Notes under the pieces: generated by a model
The model's input: the letters and a program-made list of their open reading frames with translations, nothing else
The model's database searches: none
Told to the model about the DNA's origin: nothing
NCBI GenBank assembly: GCA_032871835.1
Contig: CM065297.1
Span: forward strand, 13,968,098 to 14,032,097
Origin: Dipteronia dyeriana
Taxonomy: Eukaryota > Streptophyta > Magnoliopsida > Sapindales > Sapindaceae
Length of the DNA: 64,000 bases
Direction of reading: 5' to 3'
Program-made: the position numbers and the translations under genes
Shown here: positions 1 through 11,800 of the stretch, one piece after another
Numbering within the stretch: the stretch's first letter is position 1
How the letters are laid out: each line of letters starts with the position of its first letter

Positions 1-1283
1 GAGGTCAACTATATTAATGGAGGAAGTCAACCCTATTAATGACATGATCAACTCCATTAATAAGAGAGTATTCAACTCTTTAATGGCCACCATTAGTAAA
101 AGAGTCCAAAGAGGAAACAAATACCTTTGCCTCCAAGATATCCTCCACAACCAATTATTGGGGGTCTACTACAATAAAAAATCCCGCCTATCAAGGAAGG
201 AAGAGTCCGAAGGGGAAGCAAACACATCTTCTCCAAGATATTAGCTACAAGCAGATCAACTACATTAAATGAAGAATCGTATTCAATATGGAAACTAAGA
301 CCAATTCAAGAGTCATGGACTTGCAAGCCAAGGTAGTCACCATGTATAAATACACCTGTAAACTCATCTCATAGAAGGGATCGGATATCTCAGAAGACAC
401 ACGCTTCGTTTAAAGTTCTCTCTAGATCGTCATTGTACGTGTACCTTTACCAGGAATATACTGGTATCGGTTAACACTCAATCATTGTTGTAAGCTCTCC
501 GGAGTACCATGGTGGTATTATTTCTTCATTGTTGTAAGCTCCTCGGAGCATCTGTGATATATACATAAGGAAGGGTATTCCTCATTCCATCGGATACTGC
601 CTTGGGGTTTTTCAGCATGTGATCATTCGTGATGCTTTTTCCCCCTTGGTCAGTCCACCTCTCTCTATAAAAGACTTGTGTTTTTCATATTATCTACTGT
701 ATTATGCATGTGTGTATGCGGGTTAGGTACCAACCCCATTGGTCCTAGCTCTCTAATCCTTCTTATATGAGATCAGGAAACTACAATAAAAATCTAGGGA
801 ACCGGATCTAGATTCCTACCTCGTTGGACCTATCGCTCTTATCCTCCCATCTACATGCCAAAGTCGCACATCAAGATGAGGAGAAACCACCCAGACCAGC
901 TTGAAGGGAGTCGATGTGCCCTCCTGCATCTTCTCTATGGAAGAAATCAAGCTCTTTAACACTGGAGCTAGATAAGCCCCCATTTAACTTGCTATCTAGG
1001 TCGGGGAACTACAGGAAGGAATCGGGCTCCAGAATCGGGCTTTGGGTACCAGGACGGGCTCCGACTCTGACCGAGGATAATGACCAAGATCAACCCTTTC
1101 ATACCAGCAAGGGAACATCGAGCTCCCTTCATCTCTTACCAACCACAAAGCCCGACAGATGGAATGACTCGTATCCTACCTACCGTGAAGCCTGATGACT
1201 AGGATGACTTCTCTCCTACCTACCGCTCCATACTTCATATTCATACAAGATCTCTCTAAGGTACAAGGTACTAACCCCGACCA
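1..1283 (+). repeat. 5' LTR (partial) of the non-coding retrotransposon
   Basis: This aligns along its length with 7514-8805. About 110 bp of its left end lie outside the window. The right end is set where homology to the 3' LTR stops, at a CA dinucleotide just before a short T-rich spacer and the primer site. It holds a duplicated CTACCTACCG segment near 1178-1230 that is single in the 3' LTR. Confidence 0.82.
345..352 (+). promoter_or_regulatory. Probable TATA box of the 5' LTR
   Basis: TATAAATA at this position recurs at 7881-7888 in the other LTR, with conserved flanks. It would start transcription inside the LTR, as expected for LTR retrotransposons. Transcription is inferred. Confidence 0.5.
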
Positions 1284-1295
1284 CTTATTACTTTC

Positions 1296-1313
1296 TGGTG
1301 CCGTCTGTGGGAA
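1296..1313 (+). other. Primer-binding site of the non-coding retrotransposon
   Basis: TGGTGCCGTCTGTGGGAA lies 12 bp after the 5' LTR. TGGYGCCGTCTGTGGGA is a recurrent post-LTR sequence in plant Ty3/gypsy elements and is complementary to a tRNA 3' end (CCA plus acceptor stem). I do not assign the tRNA. Confidence 0.65.
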
Positions 1314-1387
1314 GTTTCCACACCTCTTTTGAAAGCCTATATGTCTCTACAGGACTATCATTATACTATCGAGTTATGGGCAAAACC

Positions 1388-1640
1388 CCTCTACAGTAAC
1401 TCCACGCCCGGAGGGCTCTTCCACAATAGATCTATTCCGGTACCGTAAGAGAACCTCTACAGTAGCTCCCCGTCTGGAGGGATCTTTCACAACAGATATT
1501 CCCCGGTACCGTTATAGCTCCAGTGGAGCAGAGCCGGACGTATCTAGCTCTTCTATAGCTGATTTGCTTCGGTACCTCTAGAGCTCCTGTACAGTAGAGT
1601 TGCACATCTCTTTCTCTTTTACAGCAGATTCGCTCCGCCA
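1388..1640. repeat. Degenerate tandem repeat, about 66-bp unit
   Basis: CCTCTACAGTARCTCC recurs at 1388 and 1454, each followed by a GGAGGG segment and a GGTACCG segment; further, more diverged units continue to about 1640. Open frames seen here on the minus strand are by-products of the repeat and have no recognisable protein. Confidence 0.6.
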
Positions 1641-1828
1641 CCAGTGTATCACCTATCCAGCAGATCCATTGGGCTTCGACCTGTTCATATGGATCCCCCC
1701 ATGCCTCCGGGTTTGCCCTTCTTAAGCTTCTAGGTAGCGGTAGCGGTAGCGGTAGCAGGTCAACTCATGAATCCGAGAAGCCAACTCAGTTGTGTAGCCT
1801 TAAAAGCAGCAGCACCAGTAGAGGCTTA

Positions 1829-3200
1829 GTGGCTTCTCACTTCGTGTACCGGGCCGGTCAACGCCCGAGTGAGCCACTAAATTCTTGGTTCATTCCATGA
1901 GGGTCTAGAGCTTTCTCTCAGTTGCTGGGGACTTCTAGGATCCCAAGCATGCTTCTGGATCAGTACCAGACCGGTGGCTTCGTTCCATATGTACTGGGTC
2001 ATTCATTGCCCTAGCAAGCCACCAAAGCCCGATCCGATCGAAGAGTTCCCAGAAGCTTCCCACATTTGGTAAGGCCTCCTACATGTCTAACCAAACCTCT
2101 GGAGTAGCAGCCTCAATGTAAAGCCAAGTGGCTCCTCACTTCTTATACCGGGCTGGTCAACGCCCAAGTGAGCCATTAAATTCTCGGTGCATTCCAGGAG
2201 GGTCCAGAGCTTTCTCTCAGTTACTGGGGGCTTCTAGGATCCCAAACATGCTTCTTGACCAGTACCAAACTGGTGGCTTTGCTCTATGTGTACCGGGCAA
2301 TTCACCGCCCTAGTAAGTCACCGAAGCCTGATCTGATCGAGGACAGCCCAAAGGCTTCCCACATTTTGGTAAGGCCTCCTACATGCCTGAGTAAGCCTCT
2401 GGAGTAGCAGCCCCGCTGCAAGACCTAGTGGCCTCTCACTTCTTGTATAGGGTCGGTCAACGCCCAAGTGAGCCACTACGACCCTGATCCATTCCAGCAT
2501 AGTCCAAAGCCTCTTTTCAATTACTGGGGACTCCAAAGATCCCAAGCATGCTTCTGGACTAGTACCAGACAGGTGGCTTCGCTTCTTGTTTACCGGGCCA
2601 TTCACCGCCCTAGCAAGCCACTGAAGCCTGATCCGATCGAGGAGTTCTCAGAAGCTTCCCACGTTTGGTAAGGCCACCTACATACCTAAGCAAGCTTCTG
2701 GAGCAATAGTAACGCTATAAGATCGGTGGCTTCATTCCATGTTTATCTGGTCATTCACCGCCCTAGAGAGCCATTGAAGCCCAATCCGGTCGAGGAGTTC
2801 CCAGAAGCTTCCCACATTTGGTAAAGCCACCTACATGCCTAAGTAGAAGCCTCGCTGCAAGGCCCAGTGGCTCCTCACTTCTTATACTGGGCCGGTCAAC
2901 GCCTTATTGAGCCACTGAGCTCTTGTTTTTTCCAGCATGGTCCAGAGCCTTCTCTCAGTTGCTAGGGGATCCTTGGATCCCAAATCTGCCTCTGGACTGG
3001 TACCAAACAGGTTGCCCATCTTCATTTATATTTGGTCGTCCAATGCTTAAGTGAGTCACCATGGTTTCTACTCATTCCGGAAGGGTCCAAAGCCTTCTCT
3101 CAGTTGCGGAAACTTCTAGGATCTCAAGCATGTCTCTAGACAGTTACTAGGTCGGTGCTTCCTCTCCACTTGTATGGGGCCATTCATCGCCTTAGCGAGC
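1829..3200. repeat. Tandem array of about 300-bp units inside the retrotransposon
   Basis: Units starting GTGGCTYCTCACTTC begin at 1829, 2128 and 2428 (spacing 299 and 300 bp). A fourth begins at 2867 after an extra partial unit, and diverged remnants run on to about 3200. Each unit contains a GGTCAACGCC segment, a CTCAGTT-CTGGGG segment and an AGAAGCTTCCCAC segment. No coding potential is recognised. Confidence 0.8.
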
Positions 3201-5040
3201 TACCTTGGTCCCGATCTACCTCGGAGCTAGCTCCACCCTTAGTAGTGTTAGCCTAAATCAGCTCGGTCCCTTACCTCTTCAGCTGGATTGATCGGGACCT
3301 CTTCCATCACTATGGCTTCAGTATGGAGCTCCTCTTCCAGGATAGGGCAATCTAGATCCTTACCTCCTTGACAGATTCAGATGGACAGATACGTAGGTTT
3401 GAAGCTTCACTTACATCCATAACCTCTATAGCAACCCACATCTGCCAGACCAGTTCGAACCACCATTTCCCTGGAAAGATCAAACTAGACCTTTACTTTA
3501 GACGATTCTGATGGAGAGGTAGGCGGGCTTGGAGCCCCCCATGCATCTACAGCAGCAGAGGACTTCAAGGTAGTTCCTGCCCCAACACGACTAGACATGA
3601 AAGCAGAAATGTCCTCATCATCTGCGCATCTATCATCTCAATAAGGTCCGGCTTCAGTCGGAGCGGACCCAAGTAACTCTCAGCTTTCTCTGTGATCTAC
3701 TCAAGGTATCCATTCTTCAATGATGATCAGGTCAAAGGGAAGAACAGCTTGAGCTACTTATCAAGCAACACAGAAGCGTCCTTTAGCAAATGAAACACCC
3801 ACCTTGGCTCCCAAGGTAGCCATGCTTCCATGCAAAGTTTAAACCACTCCCTCAAAAGTTTACCTCCTCCTTCGGAGCAATCCTCGCATGGCACGACGCA
3901 TGGACCCGAGTCTCTCCACATCATATGCATGTTGGATCCACTCCCGGGTTACCTTCACATTAGCCATAGTTGCCTCAATTATGGTCATGTCTTCATTCAG
4001 AACAACTACGCCCCTCACTACCGTGGTTAACTCCTCCTTCTTTTGGTTTAATATCCCCTGAGAGAGAAGTTTTCTCCATCGGAAACATCTACTTCTGGAT
4101 CAACCGAGGCTCACCTGCCATATAAATAACCACCTCAGCTGTGGCCTTTATTTGAGGGAGAAGCTCCCTCTTCGGATTGATCATCTACTGCACCATGGGA
4201 TTTCGAGCCTAGGTCTGCTTCAGCAACCCAAGACTTGCCAGCTACGATGGGAACATACACAACCATCTCAACAGCTTTCTTCTTAATCCCCTCCCTTTTC
4301 AGTCCATCAATGACTCTTAAGTCAAAGAGGAGAAGTAGAGCCAGCTCTACCTAGAAGGTTATGAAGAAGTAACCACCCTCATTGGCTTGCACGAGCTCGA
4401 CCTTAGCAGACACCAGCTTGCTCTCCAAGATTATCATATTGATGGCTCCTCTCCATTTGTACTGGGTCTTCCAATGCCCTAGTGAGCCATCGAGGTCTCG
4501 ATCCGTTCGGGGAGCACCCAAAGGTCTTGATTCGTTCACAGTGAGGTCTCGAGCTCTATTACGATTATTGAAAACTCTCATCTACCCCAAGCAGATTTCC
4601 AAACCGGTTACATCACTTAGGGACTAGAAGCTCAATATTTTCTCAGTACTCTAGTGAGAGGGGTGATGACCTCAGCGTGAGACCATTTCCTCTAGTTCGC
4701 AATAAAAACGTCTTTTGCGGAAAGCCATTCTACTATCTACATTTATAATACAGATCATCTCAAGAGATTCTACTCGTGAAAAAAGCTCCTTTAGCGAGAC
4801 TGGTTATCAACCGATACAACCATGCATTGATACAACTTCGTATCGGCTCGACATGAGTTTGCATCTCCTTCGATTTCGGTATCCGTAATAGATCTCATGT
4901 GATCGCCTTGACTAGGAGGGCTATAGATAGCCCTCCTAATGGCATGGACTGGATTACTCCCTCCAGGAGGATCACTATAGTATTTCGACAGTGATCTCCT
5001 CAAGACCAGAGACTGGTCGGGGAAGCCCCCTCATTACCTC

Positions 5041-6310
5041 TGATGCCTCGGCCAGGCACCACCCCCCCTCCAAGAAGGGTCTGAGTGTAAGAGCATAGTT
5101 ACCATCTAGATCTCGAGGCCAGGGATTGATCTGAGAAGCCCCATAATTGCCATCTAGATCAAAATACCAGGATATAGCTAGATAGCGCTCCTGATGCCTT
5201 GGTTGGGCTACGAACCCTAAGAAGGGTCTAAGTGTAAGAGCATAGTTGCCATCCAGATCTCGAGACCAGGGATTGATCGGGGAGGCCCCCTCATCACCCC
5301 TGATGCCTTAGTCAGGTGACCTCCCCCAAGAAGGATCCGATTGTATGTGCATAGTTACCATCCGGATCAAAATACCAGGATATAGCTAAATAGCCCTCCT
5401 GATGCCTTGGTCGGGTGACTTCCCCTAAAAAAGATCCGATTGTAAGTGCATAGTTACGATCCGGATCAAAATATCAGGATATAGCTAGATAGCGCTCCTG
5501 ATGCCTTGGTCGGGCTACGACCCCCAAGAAGGGTCCGAGTGTAAGAGCATAGTTGCCATCTGGATCAAAATACCAAGATATAGCTAGATAACGCTCCTGA
5601 TGCCTTGGTTGGGCTACGACCCCCAAGAAGAATCTGAGTGTAAGAGCATAGTTGTCATCCAGATCAAAATACCAGAATATAGCTAGATAGCGCTTCTGAT
5701 GCCTTAGTCGGGCTACGACCCCCAAGAAGAATCTGATTGTAAGAGCATAGTTTCCATCCAGATCTCGCGACCAAGAAATAGCTAGATAGCGTTTCTGATG
5801 CCTTGGTCGGGCTACGACCCCCAAGAAGGGTCTGAGTGTAAGAGCATAGTTGCCCTCCGGATCAAAATACCAGGATATAGCTAGATAGCACTCTTGATGC
5901 CTTGGTCGGGCTACGACCTTCAAGAAGAATCTGAGTGTAAAAGCATAGTTGCCATCTAAATCTCGAGACCAGGAAATAGCTAGATTGCGCTCCTGATGCC
6001 TTGGTTGGGCTACGACCCCCAAGAATGGTCTGAGTGTAAGAGCATTGTTGCCATCCAGATCTCGATACCAGGATATAGCTAGATAGCGCTCCGGATGCCT
6101 TGGTCAGGTGACCTCCCCCAAGAAGGATCAGAATGTAAATGCATTGTTGCTATCCGGATCAAAATACCAGGATATAGCTAGATAGCCCTTCTGATGCCCT
6201 GGACCGGATTAATCCCCCTAGGAGGAACGTCATGGTATTTCGACATTGATCGCCTCAAGACCAGGAAATAGCTAGATAGCACTCCTGATGCTTTTGTTAG
6301 GCTAGCTCCC
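5041..6310. repeat. Tandem array of about 13 units with a 99-bp period
   Basis: GATGCCTTGGTCGGG-like cores recur near 5041, 5193, 5301, 5401, 5499, 5598, 5698, 5797, 5897, 5995, 6093, 6192 and 6288, mostly 98-100 bp apart. Each is followed by a CCCCCAAGAAGG segment, then a GTAAGAGCATAGTTGCCATC segment and an ATAGCTAGATAG segment. Because 99 is a multiple of three, the minus strand stays open from 6022 to 5474 (182 codons) with a 33-residue periodic translation. This is most likely a consequence of the period rather than a gene. The array sits in the otherwise non-coding interior of the 1-8805 retrotransposon. Confidence 0.85.
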
Positions 6311-7385
6311 CTAATAAGGATTCGAGCGTAAGAGCATAGTTGCCAGCTAGATCACAAGACCTGAACAACCAAAAGGTCATCATGTTGCCATGGTCGGACC
6401 AACCCCGTCAGGAAAGGTCTGGGTGGCATAGTTGCTTACCAATTCCAGGAACAGAAATTCCAGGCTCTCAGATTAGCCACTAGAGCTTCATCCGACATGA
6501 TCGGGAAATACGGTTTGTGACCTTTCTAACTTACCAAATTTTACACTGACTAGAGCGTCAGAAATTCCACAAAGGGAATATCCCTTCTATGGTCCGCCAT
6601 TGCTCATTTATTTTGCAGGTACGCCGAATGCACCTATGTTTCGTCTATGTATAAAGACCTAGTGAGAAAGAGGCCTTAGTTGCCTACCAGGATCTTCTTC
6701 GCCAAATGTACCAAGACTCCTAAAACATGAATGACTAGTACCCCGGTTCGCTAAGCCAAGCACTGTGAGCGATTCTGGTTACAAGTAAGAAGTGACAAGT
6801 AAAATTCTTCATGTAGTACAAGATTCTGACTTCAACCCCAACTACATACCGGTGTTCAAATCAAAGGGGACTTTTGTTAATGGCAAAATTTAGCTAGGGA
6901 CCAAAGAAGAATTTTCCACCTTCCAGCCTTCAAACAGGGGTCCAAATCCGGGGTCTACGTAGCGAGGTATCGAGGTCCTCTAAGTTGAGGTACCTTACGA
7001 CCCCACAGAAGCATGACGAGGCACACCTTCTCAAACACCTTGCTTGCATTCAGGCTCACCTATTAAAGCCCGCTACCCCGCCATGAATCCTGCATAATTA
7101 GGTCGAGCTCCATGTTAAAGCTCGGCGTAGCGAAACCAAGCTCCCAACTACAAGGTTGAAACCCTATGGGATATTTCACCCCTAGAATTGTTAGCACAAA
7201 CTCCATGGGAAGACCAGCAAGATCGATCTAGCTCCATGACAATCGAGAGGTCCCCTAGGGACCCTGCCAGTATACTAGAACCTGGGGTACCTCACCCTCG
7301 AGAAATATCAAGCGTCACCTCAGGTAACCTCCATAAAGTACCTCTTTAAAGTGACATATGAAACCAGAGCTCTCCTCCAAACCGC

Positions 7386-7399
7386 AAAGGAAGAAAGGG
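7386..7399 (+). other. Polypurine tract before the 3' LTR
   Basis: AAAGGAAGAAAGGG ends one base before the TG that opens the 3' LTR at 7401, matching the position of a plus-strand primer. Confidence 0.6.
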
Positions 7400-7400
7400 T

Positions 7401-8805
7401 TGACCTTCATGATACTTACAATACCATTAATGAGGTCAAACCGTATTAATGGAGGTAATCAGCCCTATTAATGAGGTCAAACCGTATTAATGGAGGTAGT
7501 CAACCCTATTAATGAGGTCAAACCGTATTTATTGAGGTAGTCAACCGTATTAATGTAGATAGTCAACCCTATTAATGACATGATCAACTCCATTAATAAG
7601 AGAATATTCAACTCTTTAATGGCCACCATTAGTAAAAGAGTCTAAAGAGGAAACAAATACATTTGCCTCCATGATATCCTCCACAACCAATTATTGGGGG
7701 TCAACTATAATAGAAAATCCCGCCTATCAAGGAAGGAAGAGTCCGAAGGGGAAGCAAACACATCTTCTCCAAGATATTAGCTACAAGCAGATCAACTACA
7801 TTAAATGAAGAATCGTATTCAATATGGAAAAGAAGACCAATTCAAGAGTCATGGACCTGCATGTCAAAGTAGTCACCATGTATAAATACACCTGTAAACT
7901 CATCTCATAGAAGGGATCGGATATCTCAGAAGACACATGCTTTGTTTAAAGTTCTCTCTATATCGTCATTGTACGTGTACCTTTACCTGGAGTATACTGG
8001 TATCGGTTAACACTCGATCATTGTTTTAAGCTCTCCGGAGCACCATGGTGGTATTATTTCTTCATTGTTGTAAGCTCCCCAGAGCATCTGTGATATATAT
8101 ATAAGGACGGGTATTCCTCATTCCATTGGATACTGCATTGGGGTTTTTCAACATGTGATCATTCGTGATGCTTTTTCCCCCTTGGTCAGTCCACCTCTCT
8201 CTACAAAAGACTTGTATTTTTCATATTATCTACTGTATTATGCATGTGTGTATGCGGGTTAGGTACCAACCCCATTGGTCCTAGCTCTCTAATCCTTCTT
8301 ATATGAGATCGGGAAACTACAACGAAAATATGAGGAACCGGATCTAGATTCCTACCTCGCTGGACCTAGCGCTCTTATCCTCCCATCTACATGCCAAAGT
8401 CGCACATCAAGATGAGGAGAAACCACCCAGACCAGCTTGAAGGGAGTCGATGATCCCTCATGCATCCTCTCTATGGAAGAAATCAAGCTCTTTAACACTG
8501 GAGCTAGATAAGCCCCCCTTCTTACTTGTTATCTAGGTCGGGGAACTACAGGAAGGAATCGGGCTCCAGAACCGGGATCTGGGTACCAGGAAGGGCTCCG
8601 ACCCCGACCAAGGACCAGGACCAGGACCAGGACCAGGACCAAGATCAACCCCTTTATACCAGCAAGGGAAACTCGAGCTCCTTTCATCTCTTATCAACCA
8701 CAAAGCCCGACGGATGGAATGACTCTTCTCCTACCTACCGCTCCATACTCCATATTCATACAAGATCTCTCTAAGGTACAAGGTACAAGGTACCAACCCC
8801 GGCCA
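7401..8805 (+). repeat. 3' LTR of the non-coding retrotransposon
   Basis: It is about 1,405 bp, begins TGACC and ends GGCCA. It opens with three 41-bp units (TGAGGTCAAA at 7431, 7472 and 7513) plus a diverged fourth. It carries the TATA box at 7881-7888 and an expanded ACCAGG hexamer near 8605-8640 that the 5' LTR lacks. Confidence 0.8.
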
Positions 8806-11800
8806 CCACCTCCGTGGTAGTGGTCTCGAGAGTGTTAGCTGTAATTCCTCACCCTGAGCGAATTTTCGGTTAACAATAATAATAATAATAACAATAATAA
8901 CACCCACACACCCATCTTCTCTCTCGAATCATCAATATCATTGACTGCTCAAACATCCATAGCTTCAGACCGACCTTGAAACCACACCAGAATTCTCCAT
9001 CAATATTCCTCCTCATCTGATGACTCTCCTCTTTCTTATCAACTACACCCATGAGTTAGATCTGGATCTGATTTGCAATGTCAACTCGAAGGTGAGTTCA
9101 TCTCCGTCTAAGTCGGAGCAATTCTCCGCAATAGCGGTCACCTCCAAGATTTATCTGCAGTCTTAGCCCGACCATAGACCCAGTCTCATCACCAATCGCT
9201 CTTTTTTTTATCCCACCTGGCCACAACAGTTCCGGACATTCATTTGCTCAAACCACCAAAATTAAGACACAACTTTCTCATTTTTTTTTAAAGACACAGC
9301 TTTCTTATCTTCAAACTCATTCTCACTCCAAGGCCGCCAACGACGACGACACCAAAAAGATGAAGATGAAGACGACGGTGGCTTCATTGGGAGAATCTAA
9401 TCGAACGGAAATGACATATTCGGTTATGAGAGCATGATTTTGTTGTGTCGGGGAAATAAAACAAAGCTGGGTTGAAGAAGAAGATGATGACCTAACTCTG
9501 TTTTTGTTTTTTTTATTATTATATTGATTATTTTTGGTGGATGTGATTTCATTGTTCTTTTTTGTTGGAGTTTTGGTTTTCGTTATATGTGTTGTAGACC
9601 ATGGTGAGAAAATTAATTGATAAGAATTGATGTGATTCTTTTGCGATTAAGCATCCCAATTCCAAGCAAAACTCTCAAAACTCAATATGTTTTTTTTTTA
9701 GATTTTTTTTTGTTTTGATTGATTAATATGAATTATTTTTCTGAGAGTTATTGTTTTTTTGTTTGATTTATTTTACTTGTTTTTGGAATTTAATTTGGCG
9801 GTGATGGGAATGATGGATGGAGAGAGATCAGATTGAGGGAGATGATCTGAAGACCCATCAATGTTCTTCTTTTTTAATTTTATGGTTTTTGTTTTTTCAA
9901 AAAAAAAAAAGTTGGATTTCGTTTATGGGTTTTTGAAATGAGTTTTTGTTTTGTTTGGTTTGGTTGTTGATAAGACGAAGGAAGGAAAAGGGAAATCTTT
10001 TATTTTTATTTTTATTTTTTGTTTCTAGGTGTTGGAAATTTAATACGAATCTGGGATTGTAAAGATTCATGGTCTCCAACAATGTTCATTTTTATTAAAA
10101 AAATCATTTAATTTGTATTATATTATTATTATTATTATTAATTTTTTTTTTTTAGATATTGGTCAATGAGTCAAAAAGTGTGCGTGTTGTTATATTTTTC
10201 CAGTTTTAATACAATTATATATATAATCTGGGTATGTAAGTATAATTTTCCTCTAACATCCGTCACTCTTCTATTGGTTTTTATCAATAAATGAAAGTTC
10301 AGGAGATCTAATGTCAAGAAAAAAAGTTTTGGAAAGAATATACGATTTCGTGTATAATTAAGGGGACATTAGTCCTATTAACCTTTAATTATATTCCAAT
10401 TTTGAGTTGATACTTGATATTATTAGTTAAACAAAAAATTGCTTAATGTTATATGGTCATTCCTTGTCTATTACACTATAGAAAGCATTGTATTTTGCTA
10501 ATATAAAACGATAACTTTATCATTTGATTAATTTAGTTTAACAATTGCTTAAAACACAGTGAAAAGACAAGGCACTAGATGATAAATAATTCGATTAAAA
10601 AAGAAAAAGAGGGTAAACATTTGGTGGGATATATTAGGGTTTATATAAGCACCGTCGTTAAACTCTTTTGTCTTCTTGTATTGATGGATAGATTGCCACT
10701 TGCCACTTGCCACTTGCCACTTGCCACTTGCCATGCATATTCATGCATCTATCTATCCTCCAATCCCTCCATCCATATTTATAACTCATTCCTTCATATA
10801 TGCATTTTACAATTTCAAAGTTAACAAACATATTCCTTCACATTAATAATGATATACATCTGACGTATCTATAATTTTTTATATATATATCAAATATGAA
10901 ATCTCGAATTATATTGTTACATTTGATAATTAATTTTTTTAACGCTACAAAATTGATCGTTAAAATTGATAATCTAAACTTTTATAATATAATATTATAA
11001 ATATATATATATATATATATTATATATAAATATTGTGATGTTTTTAAACAAAACAAAAATGACACCATTTACTCTACAGTTTTATTAAGATTTAATTGGA
11101 TCAATCTCTACCGGTATGGTTTGAAATATAACTCCTATTATCGAAGAAAGGTCTCTACAAACTGAATTTGAAAGGAAAATACATAAGGATTCTACTAAGT
11201 GTGAATTATGAGGAAGTTATCATTGTTATTTGGTGATTTAGAAAACAACTAAAAATACCCATTTTTATTGTGTAATTATACCGTCATTAACATTTTTTTT
11301 TTCTAAATTTTGTATCTATCAATACTGCAATAATTAAATGAAGAATTACAGTTGTTGATTGCTTGTTCAAATGATTTGCCTCAGGATTCATGATATGACG
11401 ATAACTAAATTGAAAAGTAGACGTTGTTTATCATGTAAAAACATACACGCATCGATAGAAGAAAAAAAAAAGGACAACGAAGTTCTGTTAACTTTTATCA
11501 TGAAATTAGTAAGTGGAGACAAAATTGAAAATTTTAAAAGCAGAGTAGCTGGCAACTTTCTCCATGAGACAGCTAAAAACATATTAAAAGCGAAACATAT
11601 TGTATTTAGGTACGTGAGAGATCCAAATCCGGAAATATTACATATGTAAATAAAATAATTTCAAAGTAACATTACGAGGACCATTTTATTAATTAATTAA
11701 TTTTAATTACAAGAAATCCCCATACATTGTGGGGTGCACATGCAGGATGCAGCCAAAAGACGTCCTAGAATTCTCAACCGCCGATCACATCACGTGGTTG

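Larger units (their letters stand above)
1..8805 (+). mobile_element. Large non-coding LTR retrotransposon, 5' end outside window
   Basis: Two long direct repeats (1-1283 and 7401-8805) enclose about 6.1 kb with a primer-binding-like site just after the first repeat and a purine tract just before the second, which is the layout of an LTR retrotransposon. The right LTR starts TG and ends CA. I found no gag, protease, reverse transcriptase or integrase motif in any frame between the LTRs; the interior is mostly three tandem arrays. This fits a non-autonomous (LARD-like) derivative, probably of Ty3/gypsy type from the form of the primer site (inference). The LTRs differ by substitutions and by indels of tens of bases, so the insertion is old. 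The left target duplication is not visible; the five bases after the right LTR are CCACC. Confidence 0.8.

Noticed and set aside
1829..3200. Array of genes or a CRISPR-like repeat-spacer structure
   Set aside because: The 300-bp units are contiguous and similar along their whole length, with no short repeats separated by unique spacers, and they lie in a plant retrotransposon.
5474..6022. 182-codon minus-strand open frame
   Set aside because: It is the 99-bp tandem array read in one frame. The period divisible by three explains its openness, and no promoter, domain or homologue is recognisable.
11359..11649. 96-codon open frame, Lys-rich
   Set aside because: No family match and no supporting signals; AT-rich DNA gives Lys/Ile-rich frames by chance.
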